NCBI GenBank assembly: GCA_934045905.1
Contig: OW203763.1
Location: 45,409,941 to 45,473,940 of the forward strand
DNA length: 64,000 nt
Direction: 5' to 3'
From: Leuctra nigra
Taxonomy: Eukaryota; Arthropoda; Insecta; Plecoptera; Leuctridae
Part shown: one piece after another, positions 43,980-54,405 of the stretch
How the letters are laid out: the number at the start of each line of letters is the position of its first letter
Numbering within the stretch: the stretch's first letter is position 1
Notes under the pieces: model-generated
The model's database searches: none
Told to the model about the DNA's origin: nothing
Seen by the model: the letters and a program-made list of their open reading frames with translations, nothing else
Translations under genes and position numbers: made by a program

Positions 43980-46228
43980 CTATTCGTTAGATGCTGGCGT
44001 CATTTTTGTCACTGTGACTGCCTTGAACGTCGCCGATCTAGATGTCCGGAAGATTTTGACGCTTTGTTCGTTTATCGGCAGGAAAAAGTGATTTTCTCGA
44101 GTGTTTTTAATAGTGCTTGCTTTCTCGTATCGTGATGACAAGGATTCTTCTTCATCATTTATCATATCGGAAGAAACATAAAAGAATGTGACTCCTTTTA
44201 TGTGTGTTACACAATAATTGTACATGGCACTTGGGGTCATAATATGATCCGTGACTGTTCTCTGGAGACTTGCTTTTGTTACAAGGCGCTTAACTGTACC
44301 TCCAATGCCATCACATGGGCCATTTCCATGGGAAGTGGCAAAGAAGTGCCATTCTGCGTGAAGTTGAAAATCTTTCAAGTGGTGACATAAGTTAGTGAAA
44401 TTTTTCCTATTTTTGTATTGGCTGGCAGCTCCATCGGAGAAATATAATATGGTGTCAACGTTCGGTGCATTTTTCTTTAGTTCAGACAGAATTACTTTTT
44501 GAAATGTGTAAAAGGCTGTAGTGGAATGTTGCAGATGGTCACTTATGATGCACTTACTCTCGCATTTGAGTTCATCTTGACTGTTCTTGAAATATAACAC
44601 AAATGGGTGAAGAGTGGCCTGTGCATTTACCCAGTGGTAACTCTGAACTTCATCCTGCACCACGAAAGTGAAATTTTCAGAGAAGTCACCAATTATAATA
44701 CATTCATTCAATTTTAAATTTTCCTTCTTATCTTTCAGAAAGTCCGCTTGCACAGTTGAGATGAAATGATGCCTTTTGAGTCCTTGTAACTTGTTTACTA
44801 ACTTTTCAATAAAATCCGAGTATTTGTCCAAGACAATTAGCAGGTCACAGCGATCGGTGGACACCCACTGTTTGTACCTGATCTCTTCGTCCAAAAGTTC
44901 TTCGTCTTCTCGGGCGATTAGAGCATCGAAAAGGGGGCCAGTTCCAGGACAATTGTCACATCCATTGAACATACAGTCTTCGTTGGTTATGTCACATACA
45001 AGTTCCTCCAGAAGCTCTCGGTACGGCGTCTTGATATGCGCACCGCTCAACATCATTACTTGACATTCTGATGTTGCAGGCAAACATACACTGAATGAGT
45101 CCCGCTGGCTCCGGCAAGAACACACCACTTGGGTCTCAACTCAGCAAATTTCGAAAAGCCAATATTTATGTCTGGATACTTAATTTTAAATTGTGCGTGT
45201 AACTCCTTCAAATTACACAAGACTAACCGCTTCTGTGTCTGCTCCTTTTGTCCCGACTCATTTCGCACTGACACACAGTCCTTCTTGCCTGAACACATTC
45301 TACTCGAATCGTCGTTTTCGTAGAACGAGATGACCGTTTTCGCAACTTCTTCACTTACTCTGTGCCCACTTTTTCTAGAGCCTATATTTGGAAGAATTCC
45401 TTGCTCTTGGACAAGACGCCGAGTTTGTTTTATAAGATAGTTGGTAACTGTGAACTCTGAACTAATTCTTTCTCTTGTCCATGATTTCGGTATCAAACTG
45501 CTGATCTTAACTTTTTCGTCGTTTCACTCCGCAATAAGCATCCTTGTCTTCAATTTCTCTACAAAGTCGGAATAATCGTCAACTTCATCTTCTGACTCGC
45601 TATCACATGAAGGTATTGGAATATCATACGCCTTGCTGACTTTTTCTAGAAGTGTTTTTGAGATTTTAGCAACTTTCTTTTTAATAGCTTTGGTCCGCTG
45701 GGCAAAGTTCAACTTATTAGTAATTTTTATTCCCGATAGTGCTAGCGATGAGCAAGCTACATTGACATCGTGCAGAGGAGATTCAATGTCAGGTGGAACG
45801 TAGACACTCGTTTCACCCGCACCGTTTCCGTTGCCGTTACCGTTCCCCTCAGAATCACTATTTATTCTAATACTTTTAGAAATTTTTGAATAACACGACG
45901 TACATAGCGATCTGCCGGGAGCCAAATGATAACCCGCACACGACTCGGAAAAACTTAGAGATATCTCTCGCAAAGACTTTTTATTTTTAATTTTTTTCTT
46001 GTGTCTCCCGAATGGGTAACAGCAAGTTCTTCCGAAAAGATGGTTATAACGGTTTAAATATTTATGTTCATGGTAGTTGCACAAAGATGAGATATTACCA
46101 CCGACTCTCAAAAGTAACAATTTCTTGTCAGAGTCAGAAAAGCTGTCAAAATCCTTGAACAATCTATTAACACCGTATGTCTCATTGTCACAACTTTCAT
46201 GCAAAATAACACCGATTGAACACTGCAT
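43980..46228 (-). pseudogene. Putative DDE transposase of the long-TIR transposon
   Basis: One coding region of about 740 codons on the minus strand with two lesions: a TGA at 45524-45526 (frame unchanged on either side: LIAE*NDEKVKISS) and a frameshift near 45060. Order of blocks: cysteine-containing N-terminus (FGRTCCYPFGRHKKK, CAGYHLAPGRSLCTSC), acidic Ser/Asp linker, RPKWCVLAGASGTHSVYVC, GCDNCPGTG, then a putative RNase H-like core with IIGDFSENFTFVVQDEVQSY, ILYFSDGAASQYKNRKNFTN, and HFFATSHGNGPCDGIGGTVK. The conserved D in GDFSEN and in FSDGAASQ are candidate catalytic residues. I have seen this block order in unannotated animal proteins (cnidarian, aphid) but cannot name the Pfam family with certainty. 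Flanked symmetrically by the element's inverted repeats. Confidence 0.7.
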
Positions 46229-46724
46229 GACGAAAAATACAATCCTACTTCGTTGAAACTAACCATGTGTTGTGCAAGCGAATACAAGCGAAGGTGCTCA
46301 GAGAGTGACCGCACTGTCGAATGTCAGGAGAATCACTGCCGTTTCATCCCCCAGAACAGAAGCAAAACATTGAAATTTGGAAAACATATGATATTTGAAT
46401 TTAGGTTAAGCCGGGTATACCTGCCCCTACGTGCCGCCGACACAGGGATCAGTTGCACTAATTGGCACTCTACAATTTATGGTGTTTTGACAAAGGACAT
46501 TGAAGTTAGTTGAACAATAGAAATATTTATGATTGCAGTTTAGCAGGTACATTGAATGAGATTCGCTGAGGGTGGCTTTCTCACGGCCTCTGTACAGTAG
46601 GTATAACACTGACTACCCTTTGAATAGAGATTCATATTGTATTGGTGGGTCGACTCAGGTGCGTCCAACCCGGAACTAGCGCATTACTCACACCTTCATT
46701 TTCACCTTCACCTTCATTTTTCTG
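46229..46724. other. 5' flank of the transposase inside the DNA transposon
   Basis: No ORF. A short caccttcattttcaccttc repeat lies at 46691-46716, just inside the right inverted repeat. Confidence 0.4.
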
Positions 46725-48615
46725 CATATTTTCTAACTTATTTAAAAAATATTGCCACATTTAAAAAATACTTGCCATTTCTGCATACAGTCGAAATACA
46801 AAACGAAACTCGCAGGGATTGAATATCAATATATGAGTCACTAATAGATCATAAACACAAAAGTTTGTCTCCCTGCCCCTGTAGAGGAAATGGGGTTCAA
46901 GTGAACCAATTTTGATATTGCAATTTTAACATTAATTTTTATAATTAACGCAACACCGAAATGCTTGCCATTTCTACATAAAGCCGAAATACAAAACGAA
47001 ACTTTCAGGGATTGAATACCAATATATGAGTCACGTATCGCGCACAAACTCAATTTTTTGGCACTGTGCCCTCTTGGGGAAACATGGGGTCGAAAGTTTG
47101 ACCATTTTGCATTTTTTTAAAGATTTTTTTTTTTATGTTTGAAGGCATAAAAATAACTAAACAAACTAAGGTTAATATCTACACCATATATACGTAGAAG
47201 ATCCACAAAAATAATTGGCTTGTATTTTTGAACCCTTCAGTTAATCGAGCGTCAAAAACAGTGTAAATCTGAAAACTTTTCTCAATATTCAACCCCTAAT
47301 TTGAAGGTCACGCATAGGGTGTACGACGAACATTATGACAACCAAAATGATAGACGGGCATGTGCTGAAGAGAACTACGTTTACTGGAATCCGCTATCTT
47401 GATTAATTTGGAAATTACAGCGACTTTTGCAATAGCTTAAAAGAGCTATTTTTACCACTCAGGCCAATGTTCAAGGTCATGTAACTTGAGAAGGGTGAAT
47501 TTGAAAAATGTGAAAAAATTAATTTGAACTCAACTAGTATCAAGTTACGACTTATTAAATTTTGAAAATTATCAAAAATCAGGCCGCACAACGATTTTTT
47601 CGGGATTTGTTCGTTTTTAAATGGAACGAGTCAATATTGTAAAGTTTGCAGCTGCTTTTATAGCACACCCACTATTGTTTATAATCAATGAATCCTTTGC
47701 TCAAGGTGTCTTCCCAGAGAAATTAAAATATGCGGTCATAAAACCATTGTATAAGAACGGTGATAAGTCATTTGTAGGCAATTATAGGCCAATTGCTCTT
47801 TTATCTGAATTCTCAAAAATATTGGAAAATGCTTTTTGTGCAAGACTGATGGAATTTTTAGAAAAGTTCTCTCTAATTGATGATAGCAAGCATGATTTTC
47901 GTAAATCTCGCTCTACAATTACAGCTGTGACAAGCTTTGTGCATGAACTGTTGACTGCAACTCAATCCAAGGAATCGGCTATAGGCATATTTTACGACTA
48001 CTCCAAAGCTTTCGATATGGTCAACCACGAACTGCTACTGAGTAGAGTCTGGAATAAAGGAATAAAGGTTGTTGCCTTTAAATGGATTGAATCTTTCCTG
48101 CTTAATAGGACACAAGCTGTTAGTCGGAGTGGAGTAACGTTTTCTAAAGAAGTTGTCATAGATAGAGGTGTTCCACAGGGCTCCACTTTATCCCTATTCT
48201 ATTTATATTGTACATTGATAGTCTGTTACAAGCCGATACCAATTGTAAAGGTAATTTGACAAAATATGCTGATGACACAACCCAATTAATTATATCAAGT
48301 CCAGATAAACTCATCCCAGCTTGTTCTAGCGCTTTGTATATATGTCTCAGTGGAGTTCAGGAAGCAAACTTTGCCTTAATGCAAAAAAGACAAATATTCT
48401 TCAGTTCAATAATTCTATCAAAACTCATGAATTCATCACCAGCCTGCTTCTTTATTTAAATAGCCAAAGTATGCCTGTAAAGGAAACCACTGTTTTCCTG
48501 GGCATCACTATAGACTGCAATCTCAAATGGAGTGATCATATAAATATATTATGTAAAAGGGTGTCCTCTGGATGTTTCCTTCTAAAGCGTATTATTGAAA
48601 TTTCAAAGAAGGAAC

Positions 48616-49269
48616 ATGAGCCGAAGGTGCATGAGCCGTGTATTGACGCCGTCCGGCGACCTTGACGTTCTTGACGAGGATGTTGCCGGCGTCGTCAATG
48701 GGGATGTCAGTGAGGGGCCGAGGAAGACGCGTAGATGTCGAGTGACGTTCGCGACGTCTCAGCTGCTTCAGTTGGAGGAGTTGTTCGTGGTGACGCAGTG
48801 TCCAGATGTGCTCGCGAGAGAGGAGCTGGCGAGGAGGCTGAATCTCAGCGAGGCGCGAGTGCAGGTCTGGTTTCAAAACAGACGAGCGAAGTTGAAGAGA
48901 GAGAAGATCATGAGACCGTTGAGTTCCAGTTCTGTTGATAGAGACGTCCATGGTACTCCGCAGCCAGGACCCAGGGTTGCGGCGCTGCGAGAAAGTATGG
49001 AGGCGCTCATTCGTGCAGCGTCGCCTGCGTCGGGTCTGCAACGGGGTGAGCCAATTATGTCTCCGCATAGCGCTGACAACACTAGCTCGCTATCATTGAC
49101 TCATCATCCTCACTTCCTGAGGATGTCGCTCTCGGAAGACGAGGTCGCGCCGTCTGACTTATCGACACAGCTCTTACCACTTGATGCTGATGAAGAAATT
49201 GATTTCGAACGAAGACTGCAACTTTTGAGGTGTACACCTGTGCGTAAGGAACTAACTACTGACAGATAA
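48616..49269 (+). CDS. Paired-like homeodomain protein, ORF1 of the RLE retrotransposon
   Basis: 217 codons from the ATG at 48616 (another in-frame ATG at 48631). Residues ~35-95 are a homeodomain: [56 protein letters not shown]. Helix 3 has the invariant W, F, N and R, with Gln at position 50, as in paired-like (aristaless/Prop-type) domains. The remaining ~120 residues are Ser/Pro-rich, then acidic ([16 protein letters not shown]), with no paired domain or other motif. Homeodomains bind DNA, so a role in target-site or promoter binding for the element is possible but inferred. There are no introns and no stop. Alternatives: a retrocopied host homeobox mRNA carried along, or a chance neighbour trapped by misread boundaries. 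Placement inside the target-site duplication argues for the first two readings. Confidence 0.85.
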   Translation: MSRRCMSRVLTPSGDLDVLDEDVAGVVNGDVSEGPRKTRRCRVTFATSQLLQLEELFVVTQCPDVLAREELARRLNLSEARVQVWFQNRRAKLKREKIMRPLSSSSVDRDVHGTPQPGPRVAALRESMEALIRAASPASGLQRGEPIMSPHSADNTSSLSLTHHPHFLRMSLSEDEVAPSDLSTQLLPLDADEEIDFERRLQLLRCTPVRKELTTDR

Positions 49270-49272
49270 ATT

Positions 49273-49866
49273 CAATTCAATTTCAAACAATTTCAAACAA
49301 TTTTATTCAATTCAGAGGTATACATACATTTATACAATATAACACAATTATGACAATACTGAATTAAAGCCCGCATAAGATAAACTTGTTTGCGGGCAGC
49401 CTATTACAACAAATACAAACATAATCTCCAAGATGGCTATATACAAATATATAATCAAGAAACCAATAATAAAATTCAAAGAAACAGTATCTTTAAACAT
49501 TAAACAAATTAGATTATAATTTCCTTTCTTTCACGTTTTTTTTTCCTTTTACTTCTCTTTTCAAGAAAATCTCATTGACTGAGCAGACTCAATTCCACTA
49601 CTCAGGAGCCACGATTTAAATAAATTTTTAAATATTAGATGATTATTTGAATTTCTGATTTCTAAAGGTAAGTTATTGTAAATTTTGGGTCCCAAAAAGT
49701 TGGCGTGCAGCTGACCAAAACTTGTCCTCATTTTTGGCAATTTTAACGTATTGCAAGGGTTCATTCTGGTATCATTAACCCTATCAATATTGTTTAAGAT
49801 AACACTAAGTTTATGAAAGTTTTTAAAAACGAATAAAGATGAGGTATGAATATATAATTGGTTAAG
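49273..49866 (-). pseudogene. LINE 3' fragment inserted between the two ORFs of the RLE element
   Basis: Minus-strand coding from about 49850 reads MRTSFGQLHANFLGPKIYNN and LPLEIRNSNNHLIFKNLFK, the C-terminal region downstream of RT in Jockey/CR1-group LINEs, stopping at 49561. The 3' UTR holds the GC-rich hairpin gcccgcataag...gcgggc and ends in a ttcaattcaattt tail at 49273-49290. It is related to the LINE tail at 15785-16040. A target duplication is not clear; cagat occurs on both sides. Confidence 0.75.
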
Positions 49867-49955
49867 ATGAAATCAGAAAGAGATCAGATCAGATCAGATT
49901 AAGATCAGATGTAAACACTTCAACTCTCGGCATTCAGACCTCCAGTTCTATCACA

Positions 49956-52922
49956 ATGGAGGTGAACGACGTCGTAACGATCACTCAACCTGTCACAGTG
50001 TCCAAGCCTGCGCAACGTGCGAAGGACTTCCAACGTCGGTGGCTGAACAAGTTTGATGCTGCGTCGGATTCCTGGGATGTTTTCCAGACGTTGGTGGACG
50101 ACTTGTCGGCTGAGCTTGGTGCGTCTAAGAAGAGGTCGAGCGACTCCGGGAACATGGCAGCTGCCCCCAGCGGATCTCGTGAACGTGGTACAAGAGGTCG
50201 TGGACGTCAAGGTGCTGGTCGCGATCGGGGACGTCATCGGGTCCTCGAGGAGCAGAGACAACGTCGACAAGCTGAGTCAGTTCCTCCTGCGCAAGTGGCT
50301 GCTAACCTGCAACGCCTGTACAGGATTAATCGTAAAAAAGCAGTTGCTCAGGTTTTAAATAAAGTTCATGGTGGTTTTTGTGACATTCCAGCACAAGTGC
50401 TGGTCGATCACTTCCAATTAACGTTGGGTAACGATGGGTTCACTCAAGGTGTAAAACCGAATCATATTCCAGTGTTTGTGCCCTCAGTTGAAGAGGATAC
50501 GTCTGAGCTAACTGCAAGATTGACATCCCGTGAAATCTTGCGACGGCTTCGTAGGATGAAAAACACTGCACCAGGGCCGGATGGACTTACCTATGGTGAT
50601 TGGAAGTTGGCGGACCCATCGTGTGTTCTGGTAACTATTATATTCAACCGATGCCTGATTGAAAAGCGTGTGCCAGATAGCTGGCGTCGATCGCGAACAG
50701 TGCTCATTTATAAGAAAGGACCTAGAAATGAAGTCACCAGTTGGCGTTCACTTTCGTTGGCGGATACTATATGCAAGCTATACTCCGGTGTAATTGCTGA
50801 TAGGTTGACGCTATGGGCATCAAAAACAGATAGACTCTCAGCATCTCAGAAGGGTTTTTTAGAACATGAGGGGTGTCATGAACATAATTTTGTAGCACAA
50901 TCAATTCTGGACCATGCTCGCAGCCGAAAACAGCAAACATGTATGGCTTGGTTAGATCTGTGTAATGCTTTTGGTTCAGTTCCGTTTCAACACATATTCA
51001 ATACTCTTGTTGAGTTCGGCTTACCTGAGCATTTAGTTGAGGTTATAAAGGACTTCTATACTGACAACACTACTGTCGTCAGGTCATCTTCGGGATTATC
51101 TCAGCCAATTAACATACGGGCTGGTGTTAAGCAAGGGTGCCCGTTGAGCCCAATTGTCTTTAATTTGGCCATCGAGCCGTTGCTTCGTTCACTGGATGCT
51201 GCTAAAGCTAGCCATGGCTATCACCTCCATGAGCAACAAGTCTCGGTATTGGCTTATGCGGATGATCTTTTGTTGGTGGGAAAATCTCCTGAGGACCTTC
51301 AGTTATTGTTGGATAGGGCCACGTCTGCTGCCACATGGTCAGGTCTCGCTTTCAACCCATCGAAATGCGCAGGTATCCACGTGGATTGCCGCGGTACATC
51401 TGGAGTGGGTGACGCGGTGTTTCGAGTGCAAGGAACTAACATTCGCTCTATGAAAGAGGGGGATACGTATCAGTATTTAGGCGTGCCAAATGGTTTTCGA
51501 GTGTCGCAAACTCCCTTCGATGAAATTACTGCCATAACGGATGAAGTTAGACTAATAGACCAGAGCCCTCAAGCTCATTGGCAGAAGATTGATGCGGTAA
51601 AAACTTTTTGTTTGACGCGGCTAGATTTCATTTTGAGAGGAGGGAGAGTAGCAAAAGCTCCACTCTCTGAGGCGGATCGAGAAATCAAGCGAATGGTCAT
51701 GTCTTGGTTGTACCTCCCGCAACGTGCCAGTGCCGAGGTTTTGTATTTGCCAACCTCGATGGATGGTGCAGGACTACTACCTCTAAGTGATCTTGTGGAC
51801 ATATCGACCTTGGTTCAGGGCTTCCGCCTCTTGACATGCCATGACGTCTTTGTGCGACAGCTAGCTTGGTCAACCCTTCGGGCAGCTGTCCGCTCTAAAA
51901 CTGGTCGGGATCCTTCCAACTACGATGTGGCCGAGTACTTGACTGGGAGCATGCGAGGGCATTTTGCGCGCAACAGCGGGACCATTGCTACAACGTGGTC
52001 GTGTGTCAGGAACGCTTCACGTCGCCTTGCATCTTGGACGGGAATACCGTGGGTCTGGTGTCAGGCGAGGGGTGGACTTGAAATCCAGATTCCGCGGGGG
52101 CGTCGCGACGATGGTCAAGCGCCGGTGATGATCGATGGTGGGGCAAGGCGCCACCTCCAGCGACGTCTGCGTCAGCAGGTCACGGACTTTTACTGCCAGC
52201 GCCTCCGTGCCAAACCTGATCAAGGCAAGGTGTACGAGGTGACGTCAAGACATAAGCACAGTAACCACTTCATGCGAGACGGCCGCTTCACACGCTTCGC
52301 GGACTGGCGCTTCGTTCACAGAGCGCGCCTGGGCTGTGTGCCTCTGAATGGATGTAGACGTTGGGTGTCGGGCGGAAACAAGTGTTGTCGGCGCTGTGGC
52401 TATCAGAATGAGACGCTGCCACATGTGCTGAATCACTGCCCGCCCCAGTTCGTCGCCATCCGAGAGAGGCACAACGCCATTGTCAACAGGCTAGCCCAGG
52501 CAATCCCAGATACTCTGGGTGACATCACACTGGACCGTCGCGTGCCGGGGATAGTGGGGGAAGAGCGTCCCGATATAGTGGTGATTAACCAGGAGAAGAA
52601 GATGGCGTACGTGGTCGACGTCTGTGTTGCTTTTGAGAACAGATTGGAGGCCATGACCGCTCAACGTCTTCGGAAACTTGAAAAATATTCGCCGCACGCT
52701 ATCCAGTTACGCAACCAAGGTTACACTGTGTTTGTGGGCGCTGTGGTCGTTGGCAGCCTTGGTGGGTGGGAGCAGGCAAACGACGAGGTGTTTAGACGAC
52801 TGAAAGTTAAAAGTGGATACGCTAACACCATGCGTCGTCTAATGATTAGTGATGCAATCAGGTGGTCAAGAGACATTTATGTGACTCACGTGTCCGGCCA
52901 CGTTCAGTACAGATTGCCGTAA
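49956..52922 (+). CDS. Reverse transcriptase with C-terminal restriction-like endonuclease
   Basis: Intact 988-codon ORF. Residues ~1-110: basic, low complexity (RERGTRGRGRQGAGRDRGRH), no zinc finger seen. RT blocks: NTAPGPDGLTYGDWK (~205), RTVLIYKKGPRNEVTSWRSL (~250), motif A MAWLDLCNAFGS (~330), motif B KQGCPLSPIVFNLAIEPLL (~390), motif C LAYADDLLLVG (~432) with both catalytic aspartates. Near residue 809 is a CCHC motif (CCRRCGYQNETLPHVLNHC). Residues ~860-900 carry the endonuclease core RPDIVVINQEKKMAYVVDV, followed by KLEKYSPH. This is the architecture of R2/R4/NeSL-type elements, which nick DNA and prime reverse transcription at the nick. R2 proteins normally carry zinc finger and Myb DNA-binding domains at the N-terminus; this one lacks a recognisable one, and a separate homeodomain ORF lies upstream. 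Possibly active. Confidence 0.93.
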   Translation: MEVNDVVTITQPVTVSKPAQRAKDFQRRWLNKFDAASDSWDVFQTLVDDLSAELGASKKRSSDSGNMAAAPSGSRERGTRGRGRQGAGRDRGRHRVLEEQRQRRQAESVPPAQVAANLQRLYRINRKKAVAQVLNKVHGGFCDIPAQVLVDHFQLTLGNDGFTQGVKPNHIPVFVPSVEEDTSELTARLTSREILRRLRRMKNTAPGPDGLTYGDWKLADPSCVLVTIIFNRCLIEKRVPDSWRRSRTVLIYKKGPRNEVTSWRSLSLADTICKLYSGVIADRLTLWASKTDRLSASQKGFLEHEGCHEHNFVAQSILDHARSRKQQTCMAWLDLCNAFGSVPFQHIFNTLVEFGLPEHLVEVIKDFYTDNTTVVRSSSGLSQPINIRAGVKQGCPLSPIVFNLAIEPLLRSLDAAKASHGYHLHEQQVSVLAYADDLLLVGKSPEDLQLLLDRATSAATWSGLAFNPSKCAGIHVDCRGTSGVGDAVFRVQGTNIRSMKEGDTYQYLGVPNGFRVSQTPFDEITAITDEVRLIDQSPQAHWQKIDAVKTFCLTRLDFILRGGRVAKAPLSEADREIKRMVMSWLYLPQRASAEVLYLPTSMDGAGLLPLSDLVDISTLVQGFRLLTCHDVFVRQLAWSTLRAAVRSKTGRDPSNYDVAEYLTGSMRGHFARNSGTIATTWSCVRNASRRLASWTGIPWVWCQARGGLEIQIPRGRRDDGQAPVMIDGGARRHLQRRLRQQVTDFYCQRLRAKPDQGKVYEVTSRHKHSNHFMRDGRFTRFADWRFVHRARLGCVPLNGCRRWVSGGNKCCRRCGYQNETLPHVLNHCPPQFVAIRERHNAIVNRLAQAIPDTLGDITLDRRVPGIVGEERPDIVVINQEKKMAYVVDVCVAFENRLEAMTAQRLRKLEKYSPHAIQLRNQGYTVFVGAVVVGSLGGWEQANDEVFRRLKVKSGYANTMRRLMISDAIRWSRDIYVTHVSGHVQYRLP

Positions 52923-53866
52923 ATTTCATTGTTCCCATCGTAATCGCATTTGACTAAGGAACATGTTTTTAATTTTGCATTTGTAGTGTGTATTTAACTT
53001 GTTATGTTTTTTAATGTTAATGTTCTGGTTAATTGACATCTTTGATAATTCAAAGTAATTTTTTTTAATACCTTGTGGAAATTGATTCCATTGTTTTAAT
53101 GTGTATTAAACCTGCAAGGTTTATGATTACTTGACTCCTATGTATTGTATTTGCTTAATATGTTTGAATAAAAATATTGAAATTTCAAATCTAGAAACTG
53201 CCAAGCTTGCGTACTACTCTTATATACATTCTAGACTACAAAATGGTATTAATATCTGGGGTCACTCCCGTCTTACACATAAACTTTTCCTTCTGCAGAA
53301 GAGGGCTGTAAGGTACCTCGCACAAGCCAATTTTGATCCTACCACAGCTGGAGTTTATTTTAAAGATTCTTGTTCACTATTAAAAAAATTTAAGATTCTC
53401 CCATTGACATGTATGTATATTATATTTATTGTGCTATTTCATAATGTAATTGATAATAAACATCTGACCATTGAAAACAATGCTGTACACGAATATTACA
53501 CAAGGGATAATAAAAATTTGCGATTAAAAAGAAAGGCTCCCCAACATGACCCCATTGGAATGGGCATTAAATTTTATAACTTTGTACCATTAAGTCTAAG
53601 ACAAATCACTGATACATGTATTTTCAAATCCAAATTAAAGCGTCTTCTCGGTCTTCTCATAACACATTGCTTCTACACTTCCTCCGAATATTTTATGACA
53701 ACTAGATTTTAGATTTATGACTTTTTAGTAATCCGCCAATGTATGTAAACTACAACTTGTATGTATTATTTGACGCCACCTGTCAGGGGTGATGAAGCGA
53801 GCGTCTCCTTTTGGCTCTTTTGGCACGGACCTCTGTGTTTTTTTTGTTTTTTTTCCGTTACTTGAG

Positions 53867-54405
53867 GGTATACAGGTCAGAGTTTTTCTTCGATCGAGCT
53901 GAAATTTTGCACACATGTGAAGACAACCTTTTCTGTTTGCAGACCCCTAATTATTTTGAAAAAAATTGATTGGTTAAAATTTAAATAAACATCTCCTGAT
54001 GGTAGGTTGAAAAATGACAATGGTCTTCGATAAATCTGATCAAACTAATATTTTGGCTATACAGGTCATAGTTTTTCTTCGATCGAGCTGAAATTTTGCA
54101 CACATGTAGAGACAACCTTTTCTGTTTGCAGACCCTATTTTTTTTTGTAAATTCATTCCTTGGTTAAAATTTAGATTGACATCTCCAGTGCGGGACATCT
54201 CCCGCACTCTTCGAGACCTGAAGATGACTGGTCTAAGCCAGTCGAAACGTCGTCAACAAGGGCCCACTGGGCCCGCACACCATCCAAAAGAACAAGGAGC
54301 CATCACCGCCGAAACCAGTATTGTAATCTCCTGATAGGTTGAACAATGAAAATGGTCTTCGATAAATGTGATCAAACTCAGATTTTGCATGGTTAGTCAG
54401 ACCAA
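53867..54405. repeat. ~190-bp tandem duplication, second unit interrupted
   Basis: 53867-54057 (ctatacaggtcagagttttt ... atattttggc) recurs from 54058 (tatacaggtcatagttttt) to 54405. The second unit is split at about 54187-54330 by unrelated sequence. No ORF. Confidence 0.85.
54187..54330. mobile_element. Short insertion with a compact hairpin motif
   Basis: About 145 bp (agtgcgggacatctcccgca ... gtattgtaatctcctgat) inside the second unit of the duplication. It contains cctgaagatgactgg-tctaag-ccagtcgaaacgtcg, a 5-bp stem flanked by ctgaagatg and gaaacg. A related word order occurs near retroelement ends, but I cannot name the family. A second small hairpin is at agtgcggga/tcccgcact (54189-54208). 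Confidence 0.5.

Larger units (their letters stand above)
42177..47632 (-). mobile_element. DNA transposon with ~0.87-kb terminal inverted repeats
   Basis: 5456 bp between AATA duplications (42173-42176 and 47633-47636). The ends are gggtcgttcca and its inverted partner tggaacgagtc. Inverted repeats extend over 42177-43047 and 46725-47632, nearly identical apart from a ~22-bp segment present only in the right arm (near 47318-47340) and a divergent outer ~60 bp. Between the arms lies a minus-strand transposase ORF set (46228-43980). The 4-bp target and long inverted repeats fit Chapaev-like elements, but superfamily assignment is not secure. Confidence 0.85.
48608..53174 (+). mobile_element. 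RLE-type non-LTR retrotransposon with a homeodomain ORF1
   Basis: 4567 bp bounded by a 15-bp duplication tattgaaatttcaaa (48593-48607 and 53175-53189), inserted in the RT gene of another LINE and restoring it on removal. Contents in order: 48616-49269 homeodomain ORF, 49273-49866 an oppositely oriented LINE 3' fragment, 49956-52922 RT/endonuclease ORF, then ~250 bp of AT-rich 3' UTR. Both ORFs are GC-rich against AT-rich surroundings, which fits a common origin. The element starts only 8 nt before the first ATG of the homeodomain ORF. Confidence 0.85.
41785..53800 (+). pseudogene. LINE (CR1/Jockey group) split twice by other elements
   Basis: Three plus-strand pieces. 41785-42176 is the linker (ISLAKKNYNCNLIKRSDN, LKKNRP, then DEVPC). 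47633-48607 is the RT: NIVKFAAAFIAHPLLFIINE, NYRPIALLSEFSKILE, IGIFYDYSKAFDMVNHELL, DRGVPQGSTL, KYADDTTQLI. Two frameshifts occur near 48190 and 48340. 53175-53712 is the C-terminal part (ETAKLAYYSYIHSRLQ, NGINIWGHSRLTHKLFLLQ, TSSEYFMTTRF stop). Removing the DNA transposon at 42177-47632 gives ...PCN|IVKF in frame; removing 48608-53174 gives ...RIIEIS|NLETAKLAY in frame. The frameshifts mean it was probably dead regardless of the insertions. Confidence 0.85.
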
